Assembly: GCA_947177425.1 (NCBI GenBank)
Contig: CAMWUN010000024.1
Coordinates: 1-51,719, forward strand
From: an uncultured bacterium
Lineage (GTDB): Bacteria > Bacillota > Clostridia > Lachnospirales > Lachnospiraceae
Direction: 5' to 3'
DNA length: 51,719 nucleotides
The notes beneath the pieces are model-generated. The model was given only the letters and a program-made list of their open reading frames with translations. It did no database searches and was not told where the DNA came from. Positions 7,825 through 17,451 of the stretch are shown in pieces (positions within the stretch are counted from its first letter, which is position 1; the number at the start of each line of letters is the position of its first letter). The translations under genes and the position numbers were made by a program.

Positions 7825-9804
7825 CTAAACTGGTGCCACTTCCAACATATAAGTATATAGCTGTTGCAAATGAATTAAATTTGCACAAATCATAATAAAT
7901 GCTATGCTCCCATACCCCAATAATTTTTGTATTGGTCTTTTTAAAATGTCTTTAAGTCCAATTATAAGTAAAGAAATAACAGCCCAAGCAAAGTACAGAC
8001 TAAATAACGGACTACAGGAAGCTGCAAACCCAACAATTATAAACTGAACAATTCCCCATAAAATCCATGCAGCAAATATTTGAATAGCCTTTTCTTTTCT
8101 ATGCCTTATAACTGTTATAAATATTGTTACAAAAATTACAACTCCCAAAATATTTATTTCATTCTTCACACCACTCCAGTAAAATATATTTGTGTATCCA
8201 TCAAATATAACTCCATATGGTACAGGCATCAAACACGATGCGAGCAAGTTAAAAAAAGCACATATTTTTCCAATCAATTTCGGAACCGTTTCAACTAAAT
8301 CCGTTAAAGAAATACTAGTATAATTAATAATTAATTGATTAGATGTCCCGACTGCCCCTATACCAAAAGTATTAAAAATACTTAAAATGCCAAGCAATAT
8401 TTTTTTTCCATTAAACATCTCAAAATTATGATTAATCAAGTATGGAAAATTTATCAAATAAATAATTCGTCCTGCTCCTATTAATACAGCAAAAAAATTT
8501 TCGATGATCTCTACATACTCTCTTAATCGTGTTGCCAATCGCTTTCGTTTTCCATAAAAAAAACCTAGCCATGCTGAAGTAATCATTGTGCCACTTGCTG
8601 CAATTAATGAATAGCATTGAAGTGACTTCTCTTTCTTTTTAACAACTGTATATACAAACATTACAAGAAAAAATGTTGCCATTTGATATTTCTCTATAAA
8701 AATTGTAAAAAAAGTAAAAGGAAATGATAAATTAAATATTAAATATATCCAATTACTATTTATTATTCTTTTCAACATAATCACTGTTAAAATTAACATT
8801 ATAGTTTGAACTATTGCATATAAAAGAGGCTGTATATTAGGTATTATGTATAACAAATTTGATATAAATTTAACAATTACGTAAATAGGATATGTATATA
8901 ACGTAGTCAACGGATGTCGGATGCCTCCATTTCCTATATCCCAATCAAAATCATATCCCAAACTAAATACCGGATAATAATGATTATATACAAAATTAGA
9001 ATCTGTTTGATAAACAATATCCAAGGTATTCCATTGTGCCCATGTTTTCGAGTAAAAAAAACAGATCAATGAAAGTCCTTCTAACAAAGATATTATAAAA
9101 TACCTTTTTTCGCTTATATCTGCCGTCTTATACAAATGGCTTAAAAAACCTTTAATAAGGTCACATGTTTTCAATAAAAATATAAAAACAGAAAAAAAAG
9201 AGATTATACATACTATGGGCAAAACTATATTATAACTTATCTCTCTATACTTATCCCAATCAATCATTATAATTTTGCCCAATGCCAAAAAAATATGATC
9301 ATAATTTCTTTGTGTGTCTAATAGTAGACGATAACAAACTACAATTGCAAACAAAAAGGCCGTCCACCCTGTTGTCATTGATATATTCTCTATTACTTTT
9401 TGAGGGAGTTGTTTTATATATGCCAGCTTCCAATAAATCAGTAACATAAGCACTGTTGCTAACAGTGCATAAGATATATTTACTTGATAAGAATCAGATG
9501 AATACAAATTATACTTAATAATAACACTATAGTTCAGACTTAATACAAATGTTAAAATCTCCCCTGAAACTATAAATGCAATTTTATAATATTTCTTTGT
9601 TTGATTATGTATTTCATTCCAAAATTCTTTCTGCCCCAACCTCTCCTCACTCCCTTCTGTATATTGTGCCAGTTTAAGCAATAGAAAACTGCCTGAAATT
9701 GCTACACAAAAAGTTATTATTAAATCAGAACAAACATTAGCAACAATATAAAAATGCTCATATTTTCCCTTATACCCAATGGCAAAAATAGTAACAAAAA
9801 TCAA
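7825..9804 (-). CDS. Large polytopic membrane protein of unknown family
   Basis: The product has about 650 residues with some 14 hydrophobic segments. A region between helices (residues about 275-310) has FVYNHYYPVFSLGYDFDWDI and then GNGGIRHPLTTLY; the aromatic/acidic loop followed by HP recalls the loops of GT39/DUF6020-type membrane glycosyltransferases, but I cannot assign a family. The gene is strongly AT-rich. Its 5-prime end is weak: the first usable start is TTG at 9804, with no clear ribosome site and an in-frame stop 13 codons upstream, so the N-terminus may be truncated. It sits between a degraded membrane gene and the G9-tract gene in the surface-glycan locus. A glycan role is inferred only from position and topology. 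Confidence 0.7.
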   Translation of the reverse strand: MIFVTIFAIGYKGKYEHFYIVANVCSDLIITFCVAISGSFLLLKLAQYTEGSEERLGQKEFWNEIHNQTKKYYKIAFIVSGEILTFVLSLNYSVIIKYNLYSSDSYQVNISYALLATVLMLLIYWKLAYIKQLPQKVIENISMTTGWTAFLFAIVVCYRLLLDTQRNYDHIFLALGKIIMIDWDKYREISYNIVLPIVCIISFFSVFIFLLKTCDLIKGFLSHLYKTADISEKRYFIISLLEGLSLICFFYSKTWAQWNTLDIVYQTDSNFVYNHYYPVFSLGYDFDWDIGNGGIRHPLTTLYTYPIYVIVKFISNLLYIIPNIQPLLYAIVQTIMLILTVIMLKRIINSNWIYLIFNLSFPFTFFTIFIEKYQMATFFLVMFVYTVVKKKEKSLQCYSLIAASGTMITSAWLGFFYGKRKRLATRLREYVEIIENFFAVLIGAGRIIYLINFPYLINHNFEMFNGKKILLGILSIFNTFGIGAVGTSNQLIINYTSISLTDLVETVPKLIGKICAFFNLLASCLMPVPYGVIFDGYTNIFYWSGVKNEINILGVVIFVTIFITVIRHRKEKAIQIFAAWILWGIVQFIIVGFAASCSPLFSLYFAWAVISLLIIGLKDILKRPIQKLLGYGSIAFIMICANLIHLQQLYTYMLEVAPV

Positions 9805-9849
9805 ATAATGAATTAAAATTATTTTTTCAAGTACTAAATATTATTTTAC

Positions 9850-10421
9850 TTAATATCTTGTCAGAATAAATACAGAATCTGTCATGCCTATTTGAATATT
9901 AAGCTGAAGCCATACATATCTTGAAGAAATATATCCTATTAAAATAACTACCACTTGCTGCATCCATTCTTTTGAATAATGGTTCAATGTCCATTGTACA
10001 ATTAAATACTGTAAAAAACATTGCTTGCAAAAGGAATATTGTCCCTATGCGCGTCCCATCTCTATACCAGTAGAGTTGATAATTGCTCCTGATGTAAAGA
10101 ATGCACGAATAATATTCGTCGCTAAAATGTTGGTAATTGTAAGTACCCTGCCACCTTTCACTATAACAATGATATTAAAAATATCCGTCAGCATAACAGC
10201 AACATATGTGTGAAAGTACGTCGCAATAAGACATTTAAATCATTTATTTACATATTCCGTACTAATCTTCTGAATTCTAAGCGTATATCCGCTAAGTATG
10301 AAAATGTAATTAAAAGGAATGCATATACAAAGCTTAAGTCAATTTGTCCATAAATCCTCCATATATGACCAATAAAAATACATAGCATTACTGTTACTGT
10401 TCCTTGAGCACTATTACCCAC
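9850..10421 (-). pseudogene. Degraded membrane-protein remnant
   Basis: Minus-strand pieces read as hydrophobic protein but are broken. One piece (10248-10421) contains IYGQIDLSFVYAFLLITF. A second runs from about 10230 to 9850 and contains VLTITNILATNIIRAFF, then an in-frame TAG at 10045-10047, then VVVILIGYISSRYVWLQL in the same frame. Their composition matches the flanking membrane genes rather than random AT-rich sequence. The parent family is not recognisable; a flippase or a membrane transferase is possible. This fills the 667-bp gap between two intact genes. Confidence 0.35.
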
Positions 10422-10471
10422 TTAATTCACATGTTCATATCTCCTGTTTGACAGTTTAATCAAAGAATATC

Positions 10472-12343
10472 TTACCCCTTATTTTTCCCCAATTCCCTCT
10501 TAATTTCTCTAAACATATGTACCGGCCCGTACATAAACAGACATCTAATTGTCCGGTACACCGGAGACATTGCTTCACGGTTCGCTCTTCTTCCAGCATC
10601 TACTCTCTCAATCTCCTTATTTCCTGCATAACAGGACATTCGATATAAAAGTACCTCATAATAAGGTGTCTTTTTTGCATAGTCCCAATATATACTTCCA
10701 AAATCACCTTCCGGGAACAGCCAAGGCTTTTCCGGCCCTGCATAGTGTATTATCTTTGGATGCTTTCTTGCTTCCACATATTCCAAATAAAGCCATTCAG
10801 GTGCAAGACGTATAATTTCCTTCAATCTGATTCCTGCCCAGTCAAACATCACGTTCCAGCTCATATCTAAAAATTTCACTTTGTGTTCACACAGCTTATT
10901 TAGGATATCCTGATCCAGCAGCCACCATTCTTTTGACGCCGCAACGTCCAGAATTTTCTTTGTCGTATAGGTTTTTCTGAATTCTTTCAAATTCATAACC
11001 AATGTTCCAGCCTGAAAATAGTAATACGGATTTTCCAGAGCCAGTTCCTTATCCATATACTCTTTTCTGTCTGGCTGCCATCCATTATACAATCCTGCTG
11101 TATCCGGATCATGTGCTGCCGCCAGCAGGTAGCCTTCAACATCTGTATGATATAGTTCTGCAAGGTCCGCTACTGCAACCATATCTACATCAATATATAA
11201 AACTTTATCATATTCTGAAAGCATCTCTGGCAACACAAGTCTATAATATGTTTCTACACTGAAATGCCCTCTGGTATATAAATCATATCCATCAAGAAAA
11301 CTTCCCGGATCACTAAAACGTAACGAGAAATTTTCTACTTTACCCAATGTTGCCAGCAGGTTATCTTTATTTTCTTTCTTCATGTCATGAGACAGTATTA
11401 AAATATCATAATTATTTTTCTGTGAAGAATGTTCTCTGATAGACAATAATAATGTGCTTATATAAGGCGCATAATAATCATTAGCGGCTACAATTATCGG
11501 AACATTTTTTTCTGCAAATGCTGGTTTGATTTTTTCTGGTACATCCACATTTTTAAATAATGTTCTTTGCAGTTCACAGCATCTTACTTTTTTATATTTC
11601 TTTTGGTATGTGTAATAAATACCAAACATTCTTTCAGCAAGATATCCGCTTATCCGTTTTCCGTCTATCGTATATTCAGAATAATCACGCCTTTTTTCAT
11701 GCTCTTCTAAAATGGTAAACAACCATTCACTATAATCATGAAACAGTTCCTTTGTCATTATGAACATATTACAGTAGTATCCATACTTTTCTTTATAAAA
11801 ATATGAATACGCCGTATCATAATAAGCAGGATATTTTTCCTTTATTATATCTAATAAAACTTCAATGTCTTCCTTATACTGATAAGGGGTCAACACATAT
11901 TGGTCATAGTTATTATGCAAATCTCTATGCAGCTTGGGCAAATTCACCGGAGGTGTTGTAATAATATCATATTGATTTATCTTTTTTATCATTGTATCTT
12001 TATCCAGATTCAATTTCTTCAATGCATTGTCTGTAAGATACTCCATTTCAACGTCCTGAAATTTATTTGCCTTAAACTGTTTTTCCGAAAAAGACATGTA
12101 TCTGCGATAATGGAAAAATCCATAATAATCTGCTTCCTCATGTTTCCACGCCCAATACTGCGCTGTCAGTTCACAATAACTCTGGTTTTTTGCTGAAATA
12201 TTTTCCCCTTCATCATCATGAAGCATATTGGGAAATCTTTTTTTGCTCTTAGCAGCACCTACCTGAATTGGATATAGTAAATCATGCTTTGGCAAATAAC
12301 ATTTTTTATGGCATGATATGTATATTTTTATATTTTCTTTCAT
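10472..12343 (-). CDS. DUF4422-GT8 fusion glycosyltransferase
   Basis: The product has about 623 residues and two domains. Residues about 5-245 are DUF4422, starting KIYISCHKKCYLP and containing HYRRYMSF, a domain found in capsule glycosyltransferases. Residues about 280-560 are a GT-A fold of family 8, with VPIIVAANDYYAPYISTLL at the start, the metal-binding LYIDVDMVA (D-x-D), then FQAGTLVMNL, LLDQDILN and HYAGPEKPW, all GT8 landmarks. It is soluble or peripheral and likely transfers hexoses from a nucleotide sugar to the lipid-linked chain. The start at 12343 is preferred because GGAGG lies six bases upstream. It follows the ABC exporter gene in the same direction with a 36-bp gap. Confidence 0.9.
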   Translation of the reverse strand: MKENIKIYISCHKKCYLPKHDLLYPIQVGAAKSKKRFPNMLHDDEGENISAKNQSYCELTAQYWAWKHEEADYYGFFHYRRYMSFSEKQFKANKFQDVEMEYLTDNALKKLNLDKDTMIKKINQYDIITTPPVNLPKLHRDLHNNYDQYVLTPYQYKEDIEVLLDIIKEKYPAYYDTAYSYFYKEKYGYYCNMFIMTKELFHDYSEWLFTILEEHEKRRDYSEYTIDGKRISGYLAERMFGIYYTYQKKYKKVRCCELQRTLFKNVDVPEKIKPAFAEKNVPIIVAANDYYAPYISTLLLSIREHSSQKNNYDILILSHDMKKENKDNLLATLGKVENFSLRFSDPGSFLDGYDLYTRGHFSVETYYRLVLPEMLSEYDKVLYIDVDMVAVADLAELYHTDVEGYLLAAAHDPDTAGLYNGWQPDRKEYMDKELALENPYYYFQAGTLVMNLKEFRKTYTTKKILDVAASKEWWLLDQDILNKLCEHKVKFLDMSWNVMFDWAGIRLKEIIRLAPEWLYLEYVEARKHPKIIHYAGPEKPWLFPEGDFGSIYWDYAKKTPYYEVLLYRMSCYAGNKEIERVDAGRRANREAMSPVYRTIRCLFMYGPVHMFREIKRELGKNKG

Positions 12344-12379
12344 AACTAACCTCCACATTTTTGATTATTCTTAATTATT

Positions 12380-13114
12380 TTATCTTGTTGTCATGAATTC
12401 CTGATACTTAGAAAGCACCTTCTGTGCCTGCCCAATATCCATTATTCTACCAGCATCCAACCACATAACCCTGTCACACAACTTTTCCAATGTCTCTATA
12501 CTATGTGACACAATTATAACAGTTCTGTCCTTATCCTGTATCAGTGATTCCATCTTAGCCAGGCTCTTTCTCTGAAATCCTTCATCCCCAACGCTTAAAA
12601 CCTCATCTACCAGAATAATATCGGTTTCCAGATTACAGGTAATGGAAAACGCAAGCTTTGAGTACATACCGCTGGAATAAGTTTTAACTGGCCTGTCTAT
12701 AAATTCTCCTAACTCAGCGAATTCGATAATTTCTTCTTCCTTCTCCTTTATCTGCTTTTCTGTAAATCCCAGCAGCATACCTGATATAAATATATTTTTT
12801 CTTCCAGACAAGGTGCCTTTAAATCCCAGACCTAATGAAAGCAGAGAAATTGTATTTCCCTTTAAATCGACAGTTCCTGAATTTGGACAGAACACCCCTG
12901 CAATCGCCCGTAGCAAAGTTGATTTTCCACTTCCATTCTTTCCAATAATTCCCAGAATTTCTCCCTTTTCCACCTGAAAGGATACTCCCTTTACTGCTTC
13001 AAACTCCTCCGCGTCTTCTGCGTCTCTGCGCAGCAGATTTTTTTGTATGGAAAAATTCTTCAAAAGTTTATAAGTAATCTTCACATCCGAAACATCTATC
13101 GCTATTTCCTTCAT
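12380..13114 (-). CDS. Polysaccharide/teichoic-acid export ABC ATPase (Wzt/TagH type)
   Basis: This 244-residue ABC ATPase has Walker A GKNGSGKST at residues 58-66, the signature YSSGMYSKL near 150 and Walker B IILVDEVLSVGD near 170. The VLSVGD motif and the N-terminal extension before the ATPase core (LKNFSIQKNLLRR) are typical of Wzt/TagH exporters that move finished surface polysaccharides. It lacks the C-terminal carbohydrate-binding domain found in long Wzt proteins. The ATG at 13112-13114 has AAGGAG five bases upstream. The permease gene is 33 bp upstream in the same direction. Together they form the exporter. Confidence 0.93.
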   Translation of the reverse strand: MKEIAIDVSDVKITYKLLKNFSIQKNLLRRDAEDAEEFEAVKGVSFQVEKGEILGIIGKNGSGKSTLLRAIAGVFCPNSGTVDLKGNTISLLSLGLGFKGTLSGRKNIFISGMLLGFTEKQIKEKEEEIIEFAELGEFIDRPVKTYSSGMYSKLAFSITCNLETDIILVDEVLSVGDEGFQRKSLAKMESLIQDKDRTVIIVSHSIETLEKLCDRVMWLDAGRIMDIGQAQKVLSKYQEFMTTR

Positions 13115-13147
13115 AATCACTCCTTATCAGCCATCATACCTGCCACA

Positions 13148-13927
13148 TTATATTATCTTGACATAATTATTTTCATTTTTATTAATCAGCCGGATACCGC
13201 CTGCCGCCAGCAAAAGTGAAATAATCAGCCATATACTGAGCATAATCCTTGACGGTGTTTCATTATAAAGAAGTGATTTCCGCATACAGAATATCAGATG
13301 CGCTATAGGATTCATTCTTTGAAGTAAATATCCAAATGGAGCTGGAAGTCCCTTTTGGATATTGAAGAAAATTCCTGTTAAATAAAACATCAGATTCAGT
13401 ACAATCGCCACCAGCCTGGAAAGGTCACTGACATACACGCCAAAGTGAAGAAAATACAGACTGCATGCAAAACAAAAAACAAAAAATACAATCAAATTCG
13501 GAATCATATAAAGCAGATTAACACCTATTGGCACTTTGTAAGCAATCATCAGCAGCGCTACAAGTCCCCAGCTTATCAGCATCTTGAAGCACAAAACCAG
13601 CATTCTCTGGATAAGCAGAATATATTTAGGTATGTAGATTCTGGAAATAATGTGCTGGTTATTTCTGATTAAATCCACGCTGGAAGTAACACACCTGCTG
13701 AAATAATCCCATACGGTAATCCCAATAAACACAAATATGGGAAAGTATGCCTCGTCTGTCTTGAATACAACTCCAAATATCAGTACATATACCAGCATGG
13801 AACTCATAGGCTCTAATATCCACCAAAGCCAGTTCAAGTACGAGTTTGCCACTTCCTCCTGTAAATCAGCCTTTGCCGCATACACGGCAAAACTCCAATA
13901 CCTTTTTAATGCCCTAAAAAAATTCAT
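13148..13927 (-). CDS. Polysaccharide export ABC permease (Wzm/TagG type)
   Basis: This is a 259-residue ABC-2 permease with six predicted helices. Motifs typical of TagG/Wzm are NSYLNWLWWILEPMSSMLVY near the N-terminus (the amphipathic segment and first helix), RNNQHIISRIYIPKYIL in the middle, and RMNPIAHLIFCMRKSLLY before the last helix. It partners the ATPase downstream. Its ATG overlaps the TGA of the preceding glycosyltransferase gene (ATGA), a sign of translational coupling. Confidence 0.93.
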   Translation of the reverse strand: MNFFRALKRYWSFAVYAAKADLQEEVANSYLNWLWWILEPMSSMLVYVLIFGVVFKTDEAYFPIFVFIGITVWDYFSRCVTSSVDLIRNNQHIISRIYIPKYILLIQRMLVLCFKMLISWGLVALLMIAYKVPIGVNLLYMIPNLIVFFVFCFACSLYFLHFGVYVSDLSRLVAIVLNLMFYLTGIFFNIQKGLPAPFGYLLQRMNPIAHLIFCMRKSLLYNETPSRIMLSIWLIISLLLAAGGIRLINKNENNYVKII

Positions 13928-15291
13928 TTATCAGTCCTCTTATTCCAATTTAGAAGTTTCATTTTTGTATACCACCCCAAATTCCCTTTTCCTGTATACA
14001 TCATAATGAGACACACACATCTCCAGTAACCCATATTCCTGTCAAGCTGCTGTCTGGCTCTTTTTATATATTCCTTTTTATATTTCTTCTCAATTTTTGA
14101 TAATGCATACCCATGTGTCTGTATTTTGACTATCTGCAATAAATCCTGCAGCCGCTCATCCTTAAACTCATCCGTATACTTGTCCAGAAAATCAAATATA
14201 GGGAAATGTACAAACAGTCTTTCGTCCCTACAGCTTACATCCTGCCCTTTCCGCCCCAGCCTGTAATAGTACAAATGCTCCGGCACACATGCTGCACTTC
14301 CTGCCGCAAAAATATATTCTACCCGAAAAGGAAGATCGTCAAATCTTTTTAAGCTTTCATGAAACCTGATATGATTCTTTTTAAGAATGTCTTTCCTGTA
14401 GACAGCCCTCCATATCGCCACCCGGGTATTAACTGCAAGTAACTGCACCTTGTCCTTACGGTATGTTCCCGTCAGATATGGGTCTTTCAGACAGTCATTT
14501 AGTATATCTTTTGTACTGCCGTCTTCCTCATAATATTCCTTATACCCACAATAAGCCATTTCATAATTACCCATCAAAGCCCTTTGAAACAGCTTATAAA
14601 ACATAGTTTCATCTATGAAATCATCCGGGTCTGCGAAGCCAATATACCTTCCCTTTGCCTCCTCAATCCCACGATTCCGGGCTGACGCACAGCCACCATT
14701 GTCCTTATCAATCAGGCGGATACGACTGTCATTCTGTGCACACCTTAAAATAATTTCTCTGGATTCATCGGTACTGCCGTCATTGACAAAAATATATTCC
14801 ACATAAGGCGCTTTCCATTTCAACAGGGAATCCATGCACTTGGGCAGATACTTTGCCACATTATAGACCGGAAGGATGACGGATAGCTCAATCCCTCCAG
14901 CCTTTTTTTCCCATTCAAGAACTTCACAGGACGCAATATCCGCTGTGACCTGTTCCGGTTTTAATCCCCTGTCCTGTTCTATGTAAATATAATCAGCTTC
15001 TTCCCTGTAGCTTTCCCATACTTTGAAGTAATTTTCTGTTTTCCGCATCCTGCCAATCAAATATTTGGTTTGAATATAATTATGGGAAATGATATCCTGT
15101 TCACAGTCATAATCAAAAATAATGGCATCTATTTCCTTTATCTGCTTAGGTTCCAAGGATGGATGTATTACCTGAATTTCCTTCACATCCCGGAGCCATT
15201 TCTCCAATGTCTCATATTCCTGTGTCGCAGCAATCAGTAATGCTGTCTTAATATCATATTTATTTGATAAATAGTTCACTATCTGTTGCAT
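13924..15291 (-). CDS. GT2 glycosyltransferase with extra N-terminal domain
   Basis: The product is 455 residues. A GT-A family 2 domain begins near residue 134 with ELSVILPVYNVAKYLPKC, followed by FVNDGSTDES, DNGGCASARNRGI and the metal site FADPDDF. The first 130 residues are a separate alpha/beta domain (TALLIAATQEYETLEKWL then IDAIIFDYDCEQ) of unknown role, perhaps a degenerate nucleotide-binding fold. It lies in an operon with the exporter: four-base overlap downstream, two-base gap upstream. It probably adds one sugar of the repeating unit. The donor and linkage cannot be read from sequence. Confidence 0.88.
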   Translation of the reverse strand: MQQIVNYLSNKYDIKTALLIAATQEYETLEKWLRDVKEIQVIHPSLEPKQIKEIDAIIFDYDCEQDIISHNYIQTKYLIGRMRKTENYFKVWESYREEADYIYIEQDRGLKPEQVTADIASCEVLEWEKKAGGIELSVILPVYNVAKYLPKCMDSLLKWKAPYVEYIFVNDGSTDESREIILRCAQNDSRIRLIDKDNGGCASARNRGIEEAKGRYIGFADPDDFIDETMFYKLFQRALMGNYEMAYCGYKEYYEEDGSTKDILNDCLKDPYLTGTYRKDKVQLLAVNTRVAIWRAVYRKDILKKNHIRFHESLKRFDDLPFRVEYIFAAGSAACVPEHLYYYRLGRKGQDVSCRDERLFVHFPIFDFLDKYTDEFKDERLQDLLQIVKIQTHGYALSKIEKKYKKEYIKRARQQLDRNMGYWRCVCLIMMYTGKGNLGWYTKMKLLNWNKRTDK

Positions 15292-15293
15292 AC

Positions 15294-16346
15294 TTAAGCT
15301 ACTCTTTCCCCAGCCCCCAAAAGCTTTTTAATCATTTTTTCACACATATCCTGCCACAGATAGTCATAAAAAATGAAATTAAATATCCTGAACCTGATTG
15401 CCGTCATAAACAGCAGATACTGTCTTGCGTCCGCCTTCGTACAGTTCTTTCTGGTTCCTTTTACTAATTCCATGTAATATCTGGAAGACAGCCCCTTAAA
15501 CAAATAATGGATTTTATTTACCAGCAGCTTTCGATGTTCCGTATCTGCCATACGGATGCACCATATGGAAAATCTGACCAGAACACGCATTGCCGGAAAA
15601 TATAAATCCCTTCTGCCTTCCCTGTTGATATACTGTAATAAGTCTTCAAATACAATTAATAAATCCAGCCTGTCGGCTCCCCTAGAAGCGGTGATCTGGC
15701 TGCTGCTTCCAATTCTGTAGTAAAATCCAATTTCACTAATACCCATACAGGCGGTACATTGGGAAAGCAGATAAAAGTGGGGATACACATCCTCCCATTT
15801 AATCTTTTCCCTAAAACTAAAGTTAACTCTTTTTACGAAATCCATATGCAGGACTTTTCTGCACTGATTCACTTCAAACCGGTATATATCTTCTTTTTCG
15901 CCCGGATTGATAATTTCCCCTTCAGAGGTAAAAATCTTGTCAAACAAGTCCTTGTCATACCAGTCCCTGACTGCCCTGCTTCCTTCATGGAATATCTGGG
16001 GCAGTGTCATAATCATTTCTATATTTTCCCCTTTATGCCTGTCCAGATGCCAGATAAGCTTCTCAACATACTGGGGCATTAGCCAGTCGTCGCTGTCAAG
16101 AAATGATACATAAGGCGTGTCCACAAAACGCAGTCCTGTGTTCCGGGCTCCGCCAAGTCCCCTGTTCTCCTGTGGGATATAGCGGATTTTATCATTCTTT
16201 TCCGCAAGATAGCTTTGACATATTTCATCTGTCCTGTCAGTTGAACCGTCATTTACAAGAATCAGCTTATATCTGTCGTCTGTCTGATGTAAAATACTTT
16301 CAATTGTCCTTGCCAGCGTCTTTTCGGCATTATATGCCGGAACCAC
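15294..16346 (-). CDS. GT2 glycosyltransferase with uncertain start codon
   Basis: This GT2 protein has VPAYNAEKTLARTIES, LVNDGSTDRTDE, ENRGLGGARNTGL and the metal site FLDSDDW. The first ordinary start in frame (GTG 16344-16346) cuts into the first beta strand. The codons before it read VVTFVVPAYN, as the family requires, but a TGA lies ten codons upstream and the only start in that stretch is ATT at 16365-16367, five bases after a GGTGAG ribosome-like site. Either ATT is used or a one-base change separates the gene from ATG 16390-16388 in another frame. It sits between two other GT2 genes in the operon. Confidence 0.85.
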   Translation of the reverse strand: MVPAYNAEKTLARTIESILHQTDDRYKLILVNDGSTDRTDEICQSYLAEKNDKIRYIPQENRGLGGARNTGLRFVDTPYVSFLDSDDWLMPQYVEKLIWHLDRHKGENIEMIMTLPQIFHEGSRAVRDWYDKDLFDKIFTSEGEIINPGEKEDIYRFEVNQCRKVLHMDFVKRVNFSFREKIKWEDVYPHFYLLSQCTACMGISEIGFYYRIGSSSQITASRGADRLDLLIVFEDLLQYINREGRRDLYFPAMRVLVRFSIWCIRMADTEHRKLLVNKIHYLFKGLSSRYYMELVKGTRKNCTKADARQYLLFMTAIRFRIFNFIFYDYLWQDMCEKMIKKLLGAGERVA

Positions 16347-16390
16347 AAAGGTAACTACTTCCCTAATCGCAACTCACCCGCCATCTTCTC

Positions 16391-17446
16391 TCAGCACATA
16401 TTGTATATCTTTTGCTTTCTTTTTTTTTCCTCTGCAACCGCACTGTTATCCTGAACCACATGGGGTTCCCACCGAAGGGCAGTCTCTTCTTGCTGCTCTC
16501 TGGCAAGGGAATCGTATTCCATCCTGCGGATGTGGTACTGGGTGTCTGACAATATTCTGCGGTTTGCCGCCATCAGGTCAGACACAAGCCCAATCATAAA
16601 TGTCAGAAAGCCGATAATAATCAGCGTACAGCCAAGTATCAGGGACTGAACATGCCCGTATCCTTTTCCTATGGCAATTAAGTATAAGAAACGCATACCG
16701 ATACCCAGGCCGATAAAAAGAGGAATACTTGAAAGGTATGTAAAACATTTCAGCGGCTGATACATCATGTAGGCCCTCAGGATGATAACAATTGACTTTT
16801 TCACATAAGACCAGATTCCATGAAACAGCCGGGACGGCCGCAAATCCGGGTTTGTGTGCACCGGCACGCTTGTAACTGCAATCTTGTCCCTTCCAGCCTG
16901 AACAATCGTCTCTAAGGTGTATGTATAATCGTTAATTACATTAATATGCATTGCCGCTTCCCGGGACATTGCCCGGAAACCGCTGGGTGCATCCGGTATA
17001 TCCGTATTGGACGCCTTCCTCACTGCCCAGCTTCCAAAGTGCTGAAGCTTCTTTTTTAAAAAAGAGAAATGTTCCGTCTCGTCAATGGGCCTTGCACCTA
17101 TGACCATATCTGCTTCTCCGTCAAGAATTGGCTGGATAAGCCGCTGAATATCCTCCGCACAATATTGATTGTCCGCATCAGTGTTTACGATAATGTCCGC
17201 ACCGTTTCTAAGACACCCGTCAAGTCCGGCCATAAATCCTCTGGCCAGTCCTTTGTTCTGATTAAAATTGACAATATGGTGCACCCCCCAGTTTTTGGCA
17301 ACCTCCACCGTAGCGTCTTTACTTCCGTCATTGATAATCAGATACTCAATCTTATCCACGCCTTCCAGCTTTTTGGGAAGATCATTTAACGCCACTTCGA
17401 GAGTATTGGCCTCATTGTAACAGGGGATTTGAATAATCAGCTTCAT
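16391..17446 (-). CDS. Dolichyl/undecaprenyl-phosphate-type GT2 glycosyltransferase
   Basis: The 351-residue product has a GT2 catalytic domain (IIQIPCYNEANTLEVALNDL, IINDGSKDAT, NKGLARGFMAGLD and the metal site VNTDADNQY) followed by two C-terminal membrane helices near residues 235-300. This is the DPM1/GtrB arrangement, in which a sugar is moved from a nucleotide sugar to polyprenyl phosphate on the inner membrane face. QYxxxDIxxL and GFRAMSREAA are also conserved in that group. Such lipid-linked sugars feed GT39-like membrane transferases, two or three of which are in this locus. It begins five bases after the preceding gene. Confidence 0.9.
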   Translation of the reverse strand: MKLIIQIPCYNEANTLEVALNDLPKKLEGVDKIEYLIINDGSKDATVEVAKNWGVHHIVNFNQNKGLARGFMAGLDGCLRNGADIIVNTDADNQYCAEDIQRLIQPILDGEADMVIGARPIDETEHFSFLKKKLQHFGSWAVRKASNTDIPDAPSGFRAMSREAAMHINVINDYTYTLETIVQAGRDKIAVTSVPVHTNPDLRPSRLFHGIWSYVKKSIVIILRAYMMYQPLKCFTYLSSIPLFIGLGIGMRFLYLIAIGKGYGHVQSLILGCTLIIIGFLTFMIGLVSDLMAANRRILSDTQYHIRRMEYDSLAREQQEETALRWEPHVVQDNSAVAEEKKRKQKIYNMC

Positions 17447-17451
17447 AGGCT

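Noticed and set aside
8400-8407. Run of eight T in the AT-rich membrane gene considered as another slippage tract
   Set aside because: It is in frame, encodes Lys-Lys in a plausible context, and such A/T runs are expected in this base composition.
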